In this document: positions 1-8,334 of the stretch, one piece after another | How the letters are laid out: each line of letters begins with the position of its first letter | Position numbering within the stretch: position 1 is the stretch's first letter | Source of the DNA: an uncultured Gammaproteobacteria bacterium | GTDB taxonomy: Bacteria > Pseudomonadota > Gammaproteobacteria > GCA-2729495 | Assembly (NCBI GenBank): GCA_947258805.1 | Contig: CAMYJV010000037.1 | Coordinates: 1,305-19,822 of the forward strand | Length of the DNA: 18,518 nt | Direction: 5' to 3' | Notes under the pieces: model-generated | The model's input: only the letters and a program-made list of their open reading frames with translations | The model's database searches: none | Told to the model about the DNA's origin: nothing | Translations under genes and position numbers: made by a program

Positions 1-1146
1 ATCGAGCTGCCGGATCTCGAGAGCGTCGACGCGGTCACCTGGATTATCCAGAGAATCCTCACCAGCCTGACCAAGCCGATACAGATCGATGAGCACGAAA
101 TCTATGTGACTTGCAGTATCGGCGCGAGCGTTAGTCCGGGCGACGGTGACGACGCCGAGACGCTGATCGGCAATGCCAGAATCGCGCGCCAGCACGCGCG
201 CGAAGAACTGGGTTGCAATACCTATGTCTTCTACAGCGACGATATGAACGACCGTTCATATCGGCAAATGATGCTCGAATCGCAGATGCGCCAGGCCATT
301 GAGTACGGTGAATTCCTGCTGCATTACCAGCCTGTCCTGGACCTCAAAACGGGCGAAGTCATTGCGATGGAGGCGCTCATCCGTTGGCAGAACCCCGAAC
401 TGGGCATGGTACCGCCGGATAGTTTCATCCCGATCGCTGAGCGAACCGGTCTGATCAAGCCCATCGGCGACTGGGTGCTTCGAACCGCGTGTCGTCAGGC
501 CGTAGCGTGGGCGGAAGCTGGCATCGCGCCGGGGCGTATATCGGTGAACCTGTCGGCCGTGCAGCTGAAGATGTCAGACATCACCCAGGAAGTTCTGGCC
601 ACGCTCAGCCACGCGGGGCTGGAGTCGCATCATCTGCAGTTGGAAATCACCGAAACGGCGTTAATGAACGACATTGAAGCGTCTGCGACCGTATTGAAGA
701 ACCTGCATGCCCAGGGCGTGCACATTGCGATGGACGACTTCGGCACGGGGTACTCATCCCTCAGTTATCTGAAACGCTTCAGGCTGGACACGCTGAAGAT
801 CGATCGGTCGTTTATACGGGAACTGGCGATGAACGGCGAAGATGTGGCAGTGGTTGCGGCTATCGTGGCAATGGCTCATCGGCTCGGAATGCGGGTCGTG
901 GCCGAGGGTGTGGAAACCGAAGCGCAGCTGAGCTATCTGCAGAACCTCGAGTGCGACGAGGTGCAGGGCTACCTGTTTGCGACGCCGATGCCGGCTGATG
1001 AAGCCGGAGCGTGGCTCAAATCGGCTCAGGACAAGACCTCGGTGCACGGAATGCTCGATGCCGCGGTCGGCGATGGGTTGACAGCGCCGAATGTGGTGTC
1101 GATCTCGGGCGAGTGGCCCGTGCAAGTAAAAAGGGATGAGAGATGA
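1..1146 (+). CDS. GGDEF-EAL domain protein, C-terminal part (5' end outside window)
   Basis: The frame is open from base 1, so this is the end of a longer protein. The first ~75 residues look like the tail of a GGDEF domain (SIGASVSPGDG and following helix); its GGDEF signature lies outside the window. The remainder is a complete EAL phosphodiesterase domain, which hydrolyses cyclic di-GMP to pGpG in the cytoplasm. All usual metal and catalytic motifs are visible: EALIRW, NLSAVQ, EITE, DDFGTGYSS, LKID, AEGVE and the QGY near the end. This predicts an active phosphodiesterase rather than a degenerate sensor. Its stop codon overlaps the start of the HDOD gene by ATGA (1143-1146), indicating translational coupling. 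The N-terminal sensory part and the activity of the cyclase half cannot be judged from here. Confidence 0.93.
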   Translation: MELPDLESVDAVTWIIQRILTSLTKPIQIDEHEIYVTCSIGASVSPGDGDDAETLIGNARIARQHAREELGCNTYVFYSDDMNDRSYRQMMLESQMRQAIEYGEFLLHYQPVLDLKTGEVIAMEALIRWQNPELGMVPPDSFIPIAERTGLIKPIGDWVLRTACRQAVAWAEAGIAPGRISVNLSAVQLKMSDITQEVLATLSHAGLESHHLQLEITETALMNDIEASATVLKNLHAQGVHIAMDDFGTGYSSLSYLKRFRLDTLKIDRSFIRELAMNGEDVAVVAAIVAMAHRLGMRVVAEGVETEAQLSYLQNLECDEVQGYLFATPMPADEAGAWLKSAQDKTSVHGMLDAAVGDGLTAPNVVSISGEWPVQVKRDER

Positions 1147-2003
1147 ACGTCGAAGTTGCGGTGAATCCACGCGATCTGGTCGCTGATGTCAGGGAGCTGT
1201 TTACGCTCCCCGATATGTACCTGCGGGTGAAAGAGGCAATTGATAGCGAAGAATCGTCCGTGGGCCAGGTGGCCGAGCTGATCGCGAGCGATCCGGTCAT
1301 TACCGCGCGCCTGCTCAGGTTTGCCAACAGCGCGTTTTTTGGTCTGTCGCAACAGGTGGATACGATCAGCCGGGCAGTCACCGTGCTCGGTACACAACTG
1401 GCGCACGACGTGGTGCTGGCCACGTCGGTGGTGGATTCCTGCGCCGGTGTGGCCGACACGGTGGATCTGCGCAGCTTCTGGTCAGACAGCGCCTATTGCG
1501 GTTTGCTGGCCCGGCTGCTGGCGCAGCGCTGCAACGTGCTCGATAGCGAGCGAATTTTCCTGGAGGGCCTGTTGCGGGATCTCGGCCACCTGGTGATGTA
1601 CCAGCAGTTGCCGGACGAAACGGGCGCCGCGCGAGAGCAGGCTCGCAGCAGCGGCAGGGAGCTGTACCAGGTCGAACGGGATATTCTTGGGTGCCACTAT
1701 GGCGAAGTGGGCCAGGAATTGATGGCCTCGTGGCAGCTGCCGGCCAGCTTTGGGGAAGTCGCCCGCTACCACGTCGACCCGGCCGGCGCGTCGAATTGCC
1801 CACTGGAAGCGGCCATTGTGCATATTGCCCACCAAATTGCGCTGTCGAGCAGTGCAGGTGGCAACCTGGCCGGCGACGAACTGCCAATCAAGGCAGCGGC
1901 CTGGGGTGTCACCGACCTGACTATGGACGTCATCGAGCCGGTGCAGGCGGAAGCAGACAGTGCCTTAGCAGAGACGCAGGCGCTGTTCATCGCCGCTGCC
2001 TGA
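1143..2003 (+). CDS. HDOD domain signalling protein
   Basis: The 286-residue protein is almost entirely one HDOD domain (about residues 15-220). It shows the family-type helix LIASDPVITARLLRFANSAFFG, the VLG turn (TVLGTQLAHDV), and GLLRDLGHLVMYQ, where HD-GYP enzymes carry the HD catalytic pair. Here that stretch reads RDLGH, and the metal-binding set of true HD phosphohydrolases is incomplete. HDOD proteins are generally thought to be non-enzymatic and are often found beside c-di-GMP and two-component genes, acting as regulatory partners. The start is ATG at 1143, overlapping the upstream EAL gene stop, with a purine-rich ribosome site (GGGATGAGAG) just before it. The coupling suggests both proteins are made in a fixed ratio. 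Its partner and output are not visible in the sequence. Confidence 0.9.
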   Translation: MNVEVAVNPRDLVADVRELFTLPDMYLRVKEAIDSEESSVGQVAELIASDPVITARLLRFANSAFFGLSQQVDTISRAVTVLGTQLAHDVVLATSVVDSCAGVADTVDLRSFWSDSAYCGLLARLLAQRCNVLDSERIFLEGLLRDLGHLVMYQQLPDETGAAREQARSSGRELYQVERDILGCHYGEVGQELMASWQLPASFGEVARYHVDPAGASNCPLEAAIVHIAHQIALSSSAGGNLAGDELPIKAAAWGVTDLTMDVIEPVQAEADSALAETQALFIAAA

Positions 2004-2311
2004 TCGGGCCAATCGCGGGCCGTTTCCCGCCTCGGACTTGTGTCCCGGGTCACATTTCGGGCCCCGGCAAGCGGGCCTTCACCTCAGCTTTAACCGTCGT
2101 GCGCCGATAGTCTTTATGGCAAGGTCGCGGCCACTCCTGGCCCGGACCGTCTCGCATGCGTGACGAACACGGAAGCTGAAACTATGGCGGCGCAAGGACT
2201 GATTTCCGGCCGGCTGGCATTGACTGCGCCCCGGTCGGGCATGGCCTGCCTCCCTTGCCGGGTGGACAGGAGCCGGTTGTTGCACCTCGTCACGATCTCG
2301 CGGCCGGGGAG
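2004..2311. other. 308-bp intergenic region before the hybrid kinase gene
   Basis: No convincing gene is present. A small inverted repeat (GCGGG at 2015-2019, CCCGC at 2026-2030) lies just after the HDOD stop but lacks a T-run, so I do not call a terminator. An in-frame TTG at 2255 would extend the kinase but has no ribosome site. The kinase promoter presumably lies here; I could not pick a clear -35/-10 pair. No match to the conserved core of a c-di-GMP (GEMM) riboswitch was seen. Confidence 0.5.
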
Positions 2312-5203
2312 ATGCCTGCGGTGATTTTCGGGCGACTGAAGCGCTGGCAAGGCAACCTGAAGCTGGGTCGCAAGATCCAGATGATCACATTGCTGGCTAC
2401 GTGGATCTCGCTGGTATTCGCGTCGCTCACTATCGGTGCATCGGATCTGTTCACGCTGCGCAAGGTAATGGTCGACTATGTCACGACCCTGGCTGTTGCC
2501 ACGGGAAAGAACAGCGCGGCGGCCCTGACATTCAATGATGTTGCCCTCGCGAAGCAGGTACTGGATTCCATGGCGGCGGATCCGCAAATCACCATGGCGG
2601 CTCTTTACCGGCCCGACGGCGGCCGGCTCGTCAGTCACGGATTCGGCGACGACACCGGTCTGGAATGGCGGGCGCCCGTGAGAGACTGGTTGCAGTCCAG
2701 TCTCACAAGCAGCACGCTCTTCGACCGACTCCACAGTCTGCACGTCAGTGCGCCTATTTGGCTCGATGGCAGACAGGTGGGGGTGATCTACATTCGCTCA
2801 TCTCTTGCGGGCCTGATCGCGAGTGCGAAATGGAGCGTGATCGTCACGTTGCTGGCAATGCTAGCGGCGTCCCTGGTTGCCTTCCTGTTGGCTTCGCGCC
2901 TGCAGCGAGTTGTCACCGGCCCATTGGCCAGGTTGTTGAGCCTTGCGGAAAGCGTCTCGAAAGACGGCGATTTTTCTCGCCGGGCCGAAAAATCCGGCAA
3001 TGACGAAATTGGCGCCCTGGTGGATGGCTTCAATCGCATGCTGGTTGAGTTGCACAACCGTGGTGAGCACCTGGAGAGGCACCGGGAAGACCTTGAAAGG
3101 CAGGTGGCAGAACGCACCCGGAGCCTGGAAGCTGCGATGGCCCAACTGAGGGTATCCAAGGAACGCGCGGAAGCCGCGAGCCGCGCTAAGAGCGAGTTCC
3201 TGGCGCGCATGAGCCACGAGATTCGGACCCCGATGAATGGTGTTCTCGGGATGACCGAACTGTTGATTACTGCCAACGAACTGAGTGCACGGCAGAGACG
3301 CCACGCCGACACGATCCGCTATTCGGCGGAGGCGCTGCTCGACATCATCAACGACATCCTGGACTTTTCCAAGATTGAAGCCGGCAAGCTGGAACTGAAT
3401 CAGGCGCCTTTCGACTTGCGGGAATCCGTTGAAGATTGTGTGGAATTCCTGGCTGAGCGCGCCCATTCCAAGGGTCTTGAGCTGATCCTGGATGCGCCGG
3501 CAACTCTGCACTCGGCGGTCGTCGGTGATGCGGTCAGGGTCCGGCAGGTGCTGGTTAACTTCGTCAGCAACGCGATCAAATTCACCGAAAAAGGTGAGGT
3601 GGTCGTCAGGGTCCGGGAGGTGGAGCAAGACACCGGTTCCAGCGTCTTCCGGATTGCCGTGAGCGACACCGGCATTGGCATTGGCCAGGCGAATATCGAC
3701 CGGATCTTTGAGTCCTTCTCGCAGGCAGACGGCTCGACCACCCGCCGCTTCGGCGGCACCGGCCTTGGCCTCGCAATCTGCAAGCAACTGGTGGCACTCA
3801 TGGGGGGCGACATCCAGGTTGCCAGCATCCCCGGCCATGGCTCGACCTTCAGCTTCACGATTCCGCTTGCCCGTGAAGAAGCCGAGGCCGCGAACCTGGC
3901 ACCTGAAGCGTTAAAGGGCATGCTGGCCTGCATCGTCGATGACAATGCCACCAACCGGGACATTCTCAGTCAGCAACTGCGGGGCTGGCAGATGGAGGTG
4001 GATGCTTTCGACTCGGGCGCCGCGGCCGTCCAACGCTTGTCGAGTAATGATGTGGCATCTGTGCCCTATGACGTGCTGCTGCTCGACCTGCACATGCCCG
4101 GAATGGACGGGATGGAGGTCGCGCGCAGGATCCGCGCCGTGCCGTGCCGTGCAGAGCTGAAGATCGTGATGTTGAGCTCGGTGTCGGCAGATGCCGCAGA
4201 TGCCGAGCTGGAGCGGGCGGGAGTGCAGGCATGGTTGACCAAACCGGTGCGCCAGGCTCAGCTCTACCATTGCCTGAAGACGTTACTGAACCGGGAGCTG
4301 CCCCTTGAAACGGCAGACGCAAAGCCGGGCGGGATGGCGCTGGAGGCGCTCGCCAGCCCCGCTGCACTGCACGTTCTGGTGGTCGAAGACAATCCGGTGA
4401 ACCAGGAAGTGGCCCGCGGCATGCTCGGCCATTTGCAGTGCAAAACGACGGTGTCGAACAACGGCGCGGAAGGGCTCGAACGCTTCATGGCGGAGAACTT
4501 CGACCTGGTGTTGATGGACTGCCAGATGCCCGAGATGGATGGTTTCGAAGCCACCCGCCGGATTCGTCAATGGGAGTCGAGCCAACTGCGTGCCAGGACC
4601 CCGATCATCGCCCTGACCGCGAATGCGCTGGATGGCGACCGCGAACGCTGCCTCGCTGCCGGCATGGACGACTATGTCAGCAAACCCTTTAGCCAGAAGG
4701 CGCTGGCGGATCGTATCCAGGCCGCCCTGCCGAACCCGGAGCGCCTCGATATCACCGGGATCATTCCAAGCCCGACATTCATCGGCAGGCTGGTGGATCT
4801 CGAGTCGATGGGGGAGGAGGCGGAATCCGTTGACAGTGGCATCGATCCGGTGATTGACCTGCAGGTTCTCAATGGCATCGAACAGCTACAACAGCCGGGC
4901 CAGCCGTGTCTGCTTGGCGAGGTGATAAAGCTCTTTTTGAAAAGCGCCCGTGAGCAACGGCAACAGTTGACTGACGCGGTGGCTGCCGGCGATAGCACCG
5001 CGATCTGGCAACTCGCCCATGCGCTGAAATCGAGCAGCGGCAATGTGGGTGCGCGTTTCCTGGCCGATGTCTGCGCAAGACTTGAAAAACAGGCCCGCGC
5101 CGGCGAACTGGACGGGGTGCCGGCGATGTTGAATGAAGTGGGCCGCCAGCATGACCGTGCGGTGATTTGCCTGCATGAATATATGAACAGGGTGGCCGTA
5201 TGA
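2312..5203 (+). CDS. Membrane hybrid sensor histidine kinase (sensor-HAMP-HisKA-HATPase-REC-REC-Hpt)
   Basis: A BarA-like tripartite phosphorelay kinase of 963 residues from the ATG at 2312. Order: TM1 about 23-45, a periplasmic region resembling a CHASE8 sensor (about 50-170), TM2 about 173-195, HAMP, coiled coil, HisKA with SHEIRTPMNG (His302), HATPase with N box VNFVSNAIKF, DTGIGIG and GGTGLGL, REC1 (DD 543-544, Asp592, Lys644), REC2 (Asp736, Lys791) and a C-terminal Hpt with HALKSSSGNVGA (His903). All phosphotransfer residues are intact. The start is uncertain: GGGGAG at 2306-2311 touches the ATG at 2312 and sits 9 bases before an in-frame GTG at 2321, which may be the real start; a longer TTG start at 2255 lacks such a site. 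The stop overlaps the next gene by ATGA, making that response regulator the likely final phosphate acceptor. The stimulus is unknown. Confidence 0.93.
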   Translation: MPAVIFGRLKRWQGNLKLGRKIQMITLLATWISLVFASLTIGASDLFTLRKVMVDYVTTLAVATGKNSAAALTFNDVALAKQVLDSMAADPQITMAALYRPDGGRLVSHGFGDDTGLEWRAPVRDWLQSSLTSSTLFDRLHSLHVSAPIWLDGRQVGVIYIRSSLAGLIASAKWSVIVTLLAMLAASLVAFLLASRLQRVVTGPLARLLSLAESVSKDGDFSRRAEKSGNDEIGALVDGFNRMLVELHNRGEHLERHREDLERQVAERTRSLEAAMAQLRVSKERAEAASRAKSEFLARMSHEIRTPMNGVLGMTELLITANELSARQRRHADTIRYSAEALLDIINDILDFSKIEAGKLELNQAPFDLRESVEDCVEFLAERAHSKGLELILDAPATLHSAVVGDAVRVRQVLVNFVSNAIKFTEKGEVVVRVREVEQDTGSSVFRIAVSDTGIGIGQANIDRIFESFSQADGSTTRRFGGTGLGLAICKQLVALMGGDIQVASIPGHGSTFSFTIPLAREEAEAANLAPEALKGMLACIVDDNATNRDILSQQLRGWQMEVDAFDSGAAAVQRLSSNDVASVPYDVLLLDLHMPGMDGMEVARRIRAVPCRAELKIVMLSSVSADAADAELERAGVQAWLTKPVRQAQLYHCLKTLLNRELPLETADAKPGGMALEALASPAALHVLVVEDNPVNQEVARGMLGHLQCKTTVSNNGAEGLERFMAENFDLVLMDCQMPEMDGFEATRRIRQWESSQLRARTPIIALTANALDGDRERCLAAGMDDYVSKPFSQKALADRIQAALPNPERLDITGIIPSPTFIGRLVDLESMGEEAESVDSGIDPVIDLQVLNGIEQLQQPGQPCLLGEVIKLFLKSAREQRQQLTDAVAAGDSTAIWQLAHALKSSSGNVGARFLADVCARLEKQARAGELDGVPAMLNEVGRQHDRAVICLHEYMNRVAV

Positions 5204-7305
5204 CCAGGCAGCTTGCCGCAGTGTCCGCAGGCTATGTGGTAGTGGCCGATGACGATCCGTCGTTCCGGTTGCTCTACGAGCAAACACTGACCGCGGCCGG
5301 CTTCGAGGTAGTGACCTGCGCCGACGGGCTGGAGGCCCTGCAGGCCATTGCCGACAGGGTGCCGGACATCGTCCTCCTGGACGTCGAAATGCCTCGCCTC
5401 GGTGGCTTCGACGTTTGCAGACGGATCCGCAAGTACTATCCGGATTTTCCTGCGCCGGTGGTCATGATTACCGGCAGCGACAATTTAGAGGCAGTGAAGC
5501 GCGCCTACGAAGTGGGCGCCACGGACTTTATTCGCAAGCCCCTGACCTGGGCAGCCTTGCCTTTCAAGCTGCGCTACCTGTTGCGGTCTTACCGGGCCCT
5601 GCTGGACGTGCAGGCCGGTGAACGCAAAATTCGGGCCCTGCTGGAAGCCATTCCCGAGCTGATCTTCGTGGTAGACGAAACGGGCACCATCCTCGAGGGC
5701 CTCAGTGGTCCGGTCCCGGGCACCGACGTGGCAGAGCTGGCTGGCCGCAAGCTGGAGGCCGCATTGCCATCAGGCACCGCGAGAGAGGCTCGCGAAGGCC
5801 TGCACGCGGCGCTGGCGACCGGGCAAATGCAGGCCTACACACATGCCTGGCCCGACGGCCGTACCTTCGAGACCCGGATGGTCGCCAACAGCGCGACCAC
5901 CGTGGTGACGCTGATTCGGGACATTACGGAGAAGGTCGCGAGCGAACAGCGGATCAATCAACTGGCGTATTACGATCAGCTGACCGGATTACCGAACCGG
6001 CAACAGTTTATTCGCGATTTGCGGCGCGCCCTGGCACGGGTAGCTCGCCACGACGAAAAACTCGCCGTGCTCTACCTGGACCTGGACCGGTTCAAGCGCA
6101 TTAACGACACGCTGGGCCATACCGTGGGCGACGCACTGCTGAAGTCGGTTGCCGACCGGCTCGCGGCATGCGTGCGGCTTGAAGACACCGTGGGGCGGAT
6201 CCGCATCGATGATCCGGGTCAGGCTGAGCTGGCCCGGCTGGGCGGGGACGAGTTCGTGGTTCTGATCGGGGGCCTGGATGACGATGACAAAGTCGAGAAA
6301 ATCGTCGGTCGGATCCGGGCATCGCTCTCCGAGCCTTTCGCTTACGAGGGTCACCAGTTCGTCATTACGCCGAGCATCGGCGTGGCTTTGTATCCGGATC
6401 ACGGCGAGTCACTGGAAGAATTGCTGATGCATGCGGACATGGCCATGTACCAGGCCAAGGCTTCAGGCCGGAACGGTTACCGCATATTCAGCAGTGCTAT
6501 GAACACCCGGTCGCTGGAGCGCCTGGACCTGGAAAACGAGTTGCGCGCGGCGGTGGACAAGGAGGCATTTTCGCTCCACTACCAGCCGAAGGTAGATGTG
6601 GCGTCGTGGCGAATTGTTGGTTGTGAAGCCTTACTCCGCTGGCAGCATCCGGAACGCGGCTGGATATCGCCGGCAGATTTGGTGCAGCTGGCCGAGGAGA
6701 CCGGCCTGATCATCCCCCTCGGGCGCTGGGTGATCGAGGAGACCTGCAGGCAGCTGAAAGCCTGGCACCAGGCGGGGTTCGATGAGTTGACGGTGGCCGT
6801 GAACGTGTCCAGCCAGCAGTTTACGCAGCGCGACCTGCTGGACACGGTATTACAGACCATCTGGGCGGCCGGGCTGAAGGCCCAGCGCCTCGAGGTAGAG
6901 ATTACCGAAAGCCTGTTGATGCAAAATGTCGACGAAACGCGTGAGGTCCTGCGGCAATTCAGGGAGGCCGGCATCAAGCTCACCGTCGATGATTTCGGCA
7001 CCGGTTACTCGTCGCTGAGTTACCTGACACAGTTTCCGTTGCAGTCGCTGAAGATCGACCGCTCATTCGTGCAGAACCTGCATGTGAACCGGCAGGACGC
7101 GGCCATCTGCAGTGCGATCATCGCGATGAGTAAAGAGCTCGGGCTGGAGATCGTTGCAGAGGGGGTCGAACTGGAAGAGCAGCTCGACTACCTGCGTGAA
7201 CACGAATGCGATGTGATCCAGGGCTTCCTGTTCAGCAAAGCCCTGCCGGCCGACGAATTCATCCGCTTGCTCGACAGTTCCGGCTCAGCCAGCAGCGCAG
7301 GGTGA
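5200..7305 (+). CDS. Response regulator with REC-PAS-GGDEF-EAL output
   Basis: A 701-residue c-di-GMP turnover protein. REC occupies about 12-130 with acidic DDD at 17-19, phospho-acceptor Asp61 (LLDVEMP) and Lys113. A PAS-like domain spans about 143-245, ending in the typical DITEK linker. GGDEF follows (LTGLPNR at 261, LDLDRFKRIND, intact GGDEF at 348-352), then EAL (EALLRW at 476, NVSSQ, EITE 567-570, DDFGTGYSS at 597, LKID, AEGVE, QGF). Both catalytic halves keep their key residues, so it may make and degrade c-di-GMP, with one activity dominant or conditional. A segment of about 12 residues is inserted before GGDEF, so the RxxD motifs are not at the usual inhibitory-site spacing of 5 residues. 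The gene overlaps the hybrid kinase by 4 bases, so its Hpt domain is the expected phosphodonor. Confidence 0.94.
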   Translation: MTRQLAAVSAGYVVVADDDPSFRLLYEQTLTAAGFEVVTCADGLEALQAIADRVPDIVLLDVEMPRLGGFDVCRRIRKYYPDFPAPVVMITGSDNLEAVKRAYEVGATDFIRKPLTWAALPFKLRYLLRSYRALLDVQAGERKIRALLEAIPELIFVVDETGTILEGLSGPVPGTDVAELAGRKLEAALPSGTAREAREGLHAALATGQMQAYTHAWPDGRTFETRMVANSATTVVTLIRDITEKVASEQRINQLAYYDQLTGLPNRQQFIRDLRRALARVARHDEKLAVLYLDLDRFKRINDTLGHTVGDALLKSVADRLAACVRLEDTVGRIRIDDPGQAELARLGGDEFVVLIGGLDDDDKVEKIVGRIRASLSEPFAYEGHQFVITPSIGVALYPDHGESLEELLMHADMAMYQAKASGRNGYRIFSSAMNTRSLERLDLENELRAAVDKEAFSLHYQPKVDVASWRIVGCEALLRWQHPERGWISPADLVQLAEETGLIIPLGRWVIEETCRQLKAWHQAGFDELTVAVNVSSQQFTQRDLLDTVLQTIWAAGLKAQRLEVEITESLLMQNVDETREVLRQFREAGIKLTVDDFGTGYSSLSYLTQFPLQSLKIDRSFVQNLHVNRQDAAICSAIIAMSKELGLEIVAEGVELEEQLDYLREHECDVIQGFLFSKALPADEFIRLLDSSGSASSAG

Positions 7306-7360
7306 CGGCGGCCGTCGCCACGAAGCCGCCGCTGAAAGCAGACTAAACAGGCCACAAAAC

Positions 7361-7400
7361 AGGTCCGGAACTATTGTTCTGGTAAATAAACCCGGCACCT
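7361..7400. repeat. Decayed palindromic repeat, copy 1
   Basis: Left arm 7361-7375 and right arm 7384-7400 form an imperfect inverted repeat. The right arm AAATAAACCCGGCACCT matches 16 of 17 bases with 10016-10032, where it is again the right arm of an imperfect palindrome. A shorter stem within this stretch (AACCCGG/CCGGGGTT, 7389-7408) followed by CGCTTTT could also act as a weak terminator for the upstream signalling genes. It resembles the REP-like elements scattered in gammaproteobacterial intergenic DNA; that family link is my inference. Confidence 0.5.
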
Positions 7401-7487
7401 CCGGGGTTAATCGCTTTTAAGTCTGTCCATCGATACGCCGAGCCGCCGACACTAGCTCTGGATGCCAAGGCTCGAGGGTCCCGCGGT

Positions 7488-7516
7488 TTCTTGTAAGCCT
7501 GCTCGGACCGTATACT
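7488..7516 (+). promoter_or_regulatory. Possible promoter of the SDR-oxygenase-methyltransferase operon
   Basis: TATACT at 7511-7516 is a good sigma-70 -10 box. The -35 candidate 17 bases upstream (TTCTTG, 7488-7493) is poor, while TTGTAA at 7491 is better but only 14 bases away. The start codon of the first gene follows about 60 bases later. Confidence 0.35.
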
Positions 7517-7577
7517 GATTTGCGCCGGCGAGCCTCGCCTCCGGTGGGTGCATCGTCGTACGCTGAGGAGTTCTCGT

Positions 7578-8330
7578 ATGCTCGAAGGCAGGGTTGCGGT
7601 CGTATCCGGCACCGGACCGAACATCGGTCGGTCGATTGCACTGGTGCTTGCGAGTCACGGGGCGAGCGTCGTGTGTGCGCACCGGCGTGCCGAGCAGGCG
7701 GAGGCGGTGGCTCGCGAGCTCGTCGACCACGGTCATGACGCGATCGCGGCGCAAGCGGATGTAACGAGGGTTCCGGACATGGAAAGCCTGGTCGCACAGG
7801 CAGTTTCCAGGTACGGCCAGATTGATATTCTCGTCAACAACGCCGCCGTCAGCAGTCCCGGTGGTTTGCTCGATGAGCGCCCGGAGGCATTCAAGACAGT
7901 TATCGACGTCATCGTGGCGGGAACATTCAACTGCACACAGCAGGTCGCGCAGCAGATGGTTCGTCAAGGCGGCGGTGGCGCAATCGTCAACGTGTCTTCG
8001 ACGTCGGGACACCGGGGTAAGGCTGGGGCGATTGCATATCAGTCTGCCAAGGCCGCGATCCTCAACTTCACGCGAGCCTGCGCCATCGAACTCGCACCGC
8101 ACGACATTCGCGTGAACTCCGTGAGCCCCACGCAGACCGGCGTGGCTGTTGGCGGCAGGGTGCCACGCGACGACGCGCGCCCCCCCAAGAGTGTGCCGCT
8201 GGGGCGCTGGGGCAGGCCGGAGGACCAGGCTCGGGCCGTGTTGTTCCTGGCATCCGACGACGCGGGCTTCATTACCGGCGTCGACCTGCCGGTCGACGGC
8301 GGCAACCTGGCGAAGAAAATATCAGGTTAG
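7578..8330 (+). CDS. Short-chain dehydrogenase/reductase (SDR) family protein
   Basis: A 250-residue classical SDR with a Rossmann fold, expected to oxidise or reduce an alcohol/carbonyl substrate with NAD(P)(H). Visible are the glycine-rich cofactor loop SGTGPNIGRSI (10-20), D61 (ADVT), NNAA (87-90), Ser141 in NVSSTSG, and Tyr154/Lys158 in YQSAK, plus the terminal VDGG. The Asn of the usual N-S-Y-K tetrad, normally in a VNxxG turn, is replaced by Ile112 (DVIVAG), which could alter or weaken catalysis. I chose ATG 7578 because GAGGAG at 7565-7570 sits 7 bases upstream; a GTG at 7548 would add ten residues without such a site. The gene ends 4 bases before the oxygenase gene, so the two are surely co-transcribed. 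The substrate is not predictable, and a reductase of the FabG type is equally consistent. Confidence 0.9.
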   Translation: MLEGRVAVVSGTGPNIGRSIALVLASHGASVVCAHRRAEQAEAVARELVDHGHDAIAAQADVTRVPDMESLVAQAVSRYGQIDILVNNAAVSSPGGLLDERPEAFKTVIDVIVAGTFNCTQQVAQQMVRQGGGGAIVNVSSTSGHRGKAGAIAYQSAKAAILNFTRACAIELAPHDIRVNSVSPTQTGVAVGGRVPRDDARPPKSVPLGRWGRPEDQARAVLFLASDDAGFITGVDLPVDGGNLAKKISG

Positions 8331-8334
8331 GACG

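Noticed and set aside
2004..2311. c-di-GMP riboswitch before the hybrid kinase
   Set aside because: Tempting given the c-di-GMP genes, but I see none of the conserved GEMM core segments.
2861..3838. 325-residue open frame on the - strand
   Set aside because: Antisense to the HAMP, HisKA and HATPase parts of the hybrid kinase, whose motifs are all intact; no motif seen in the reverse product.
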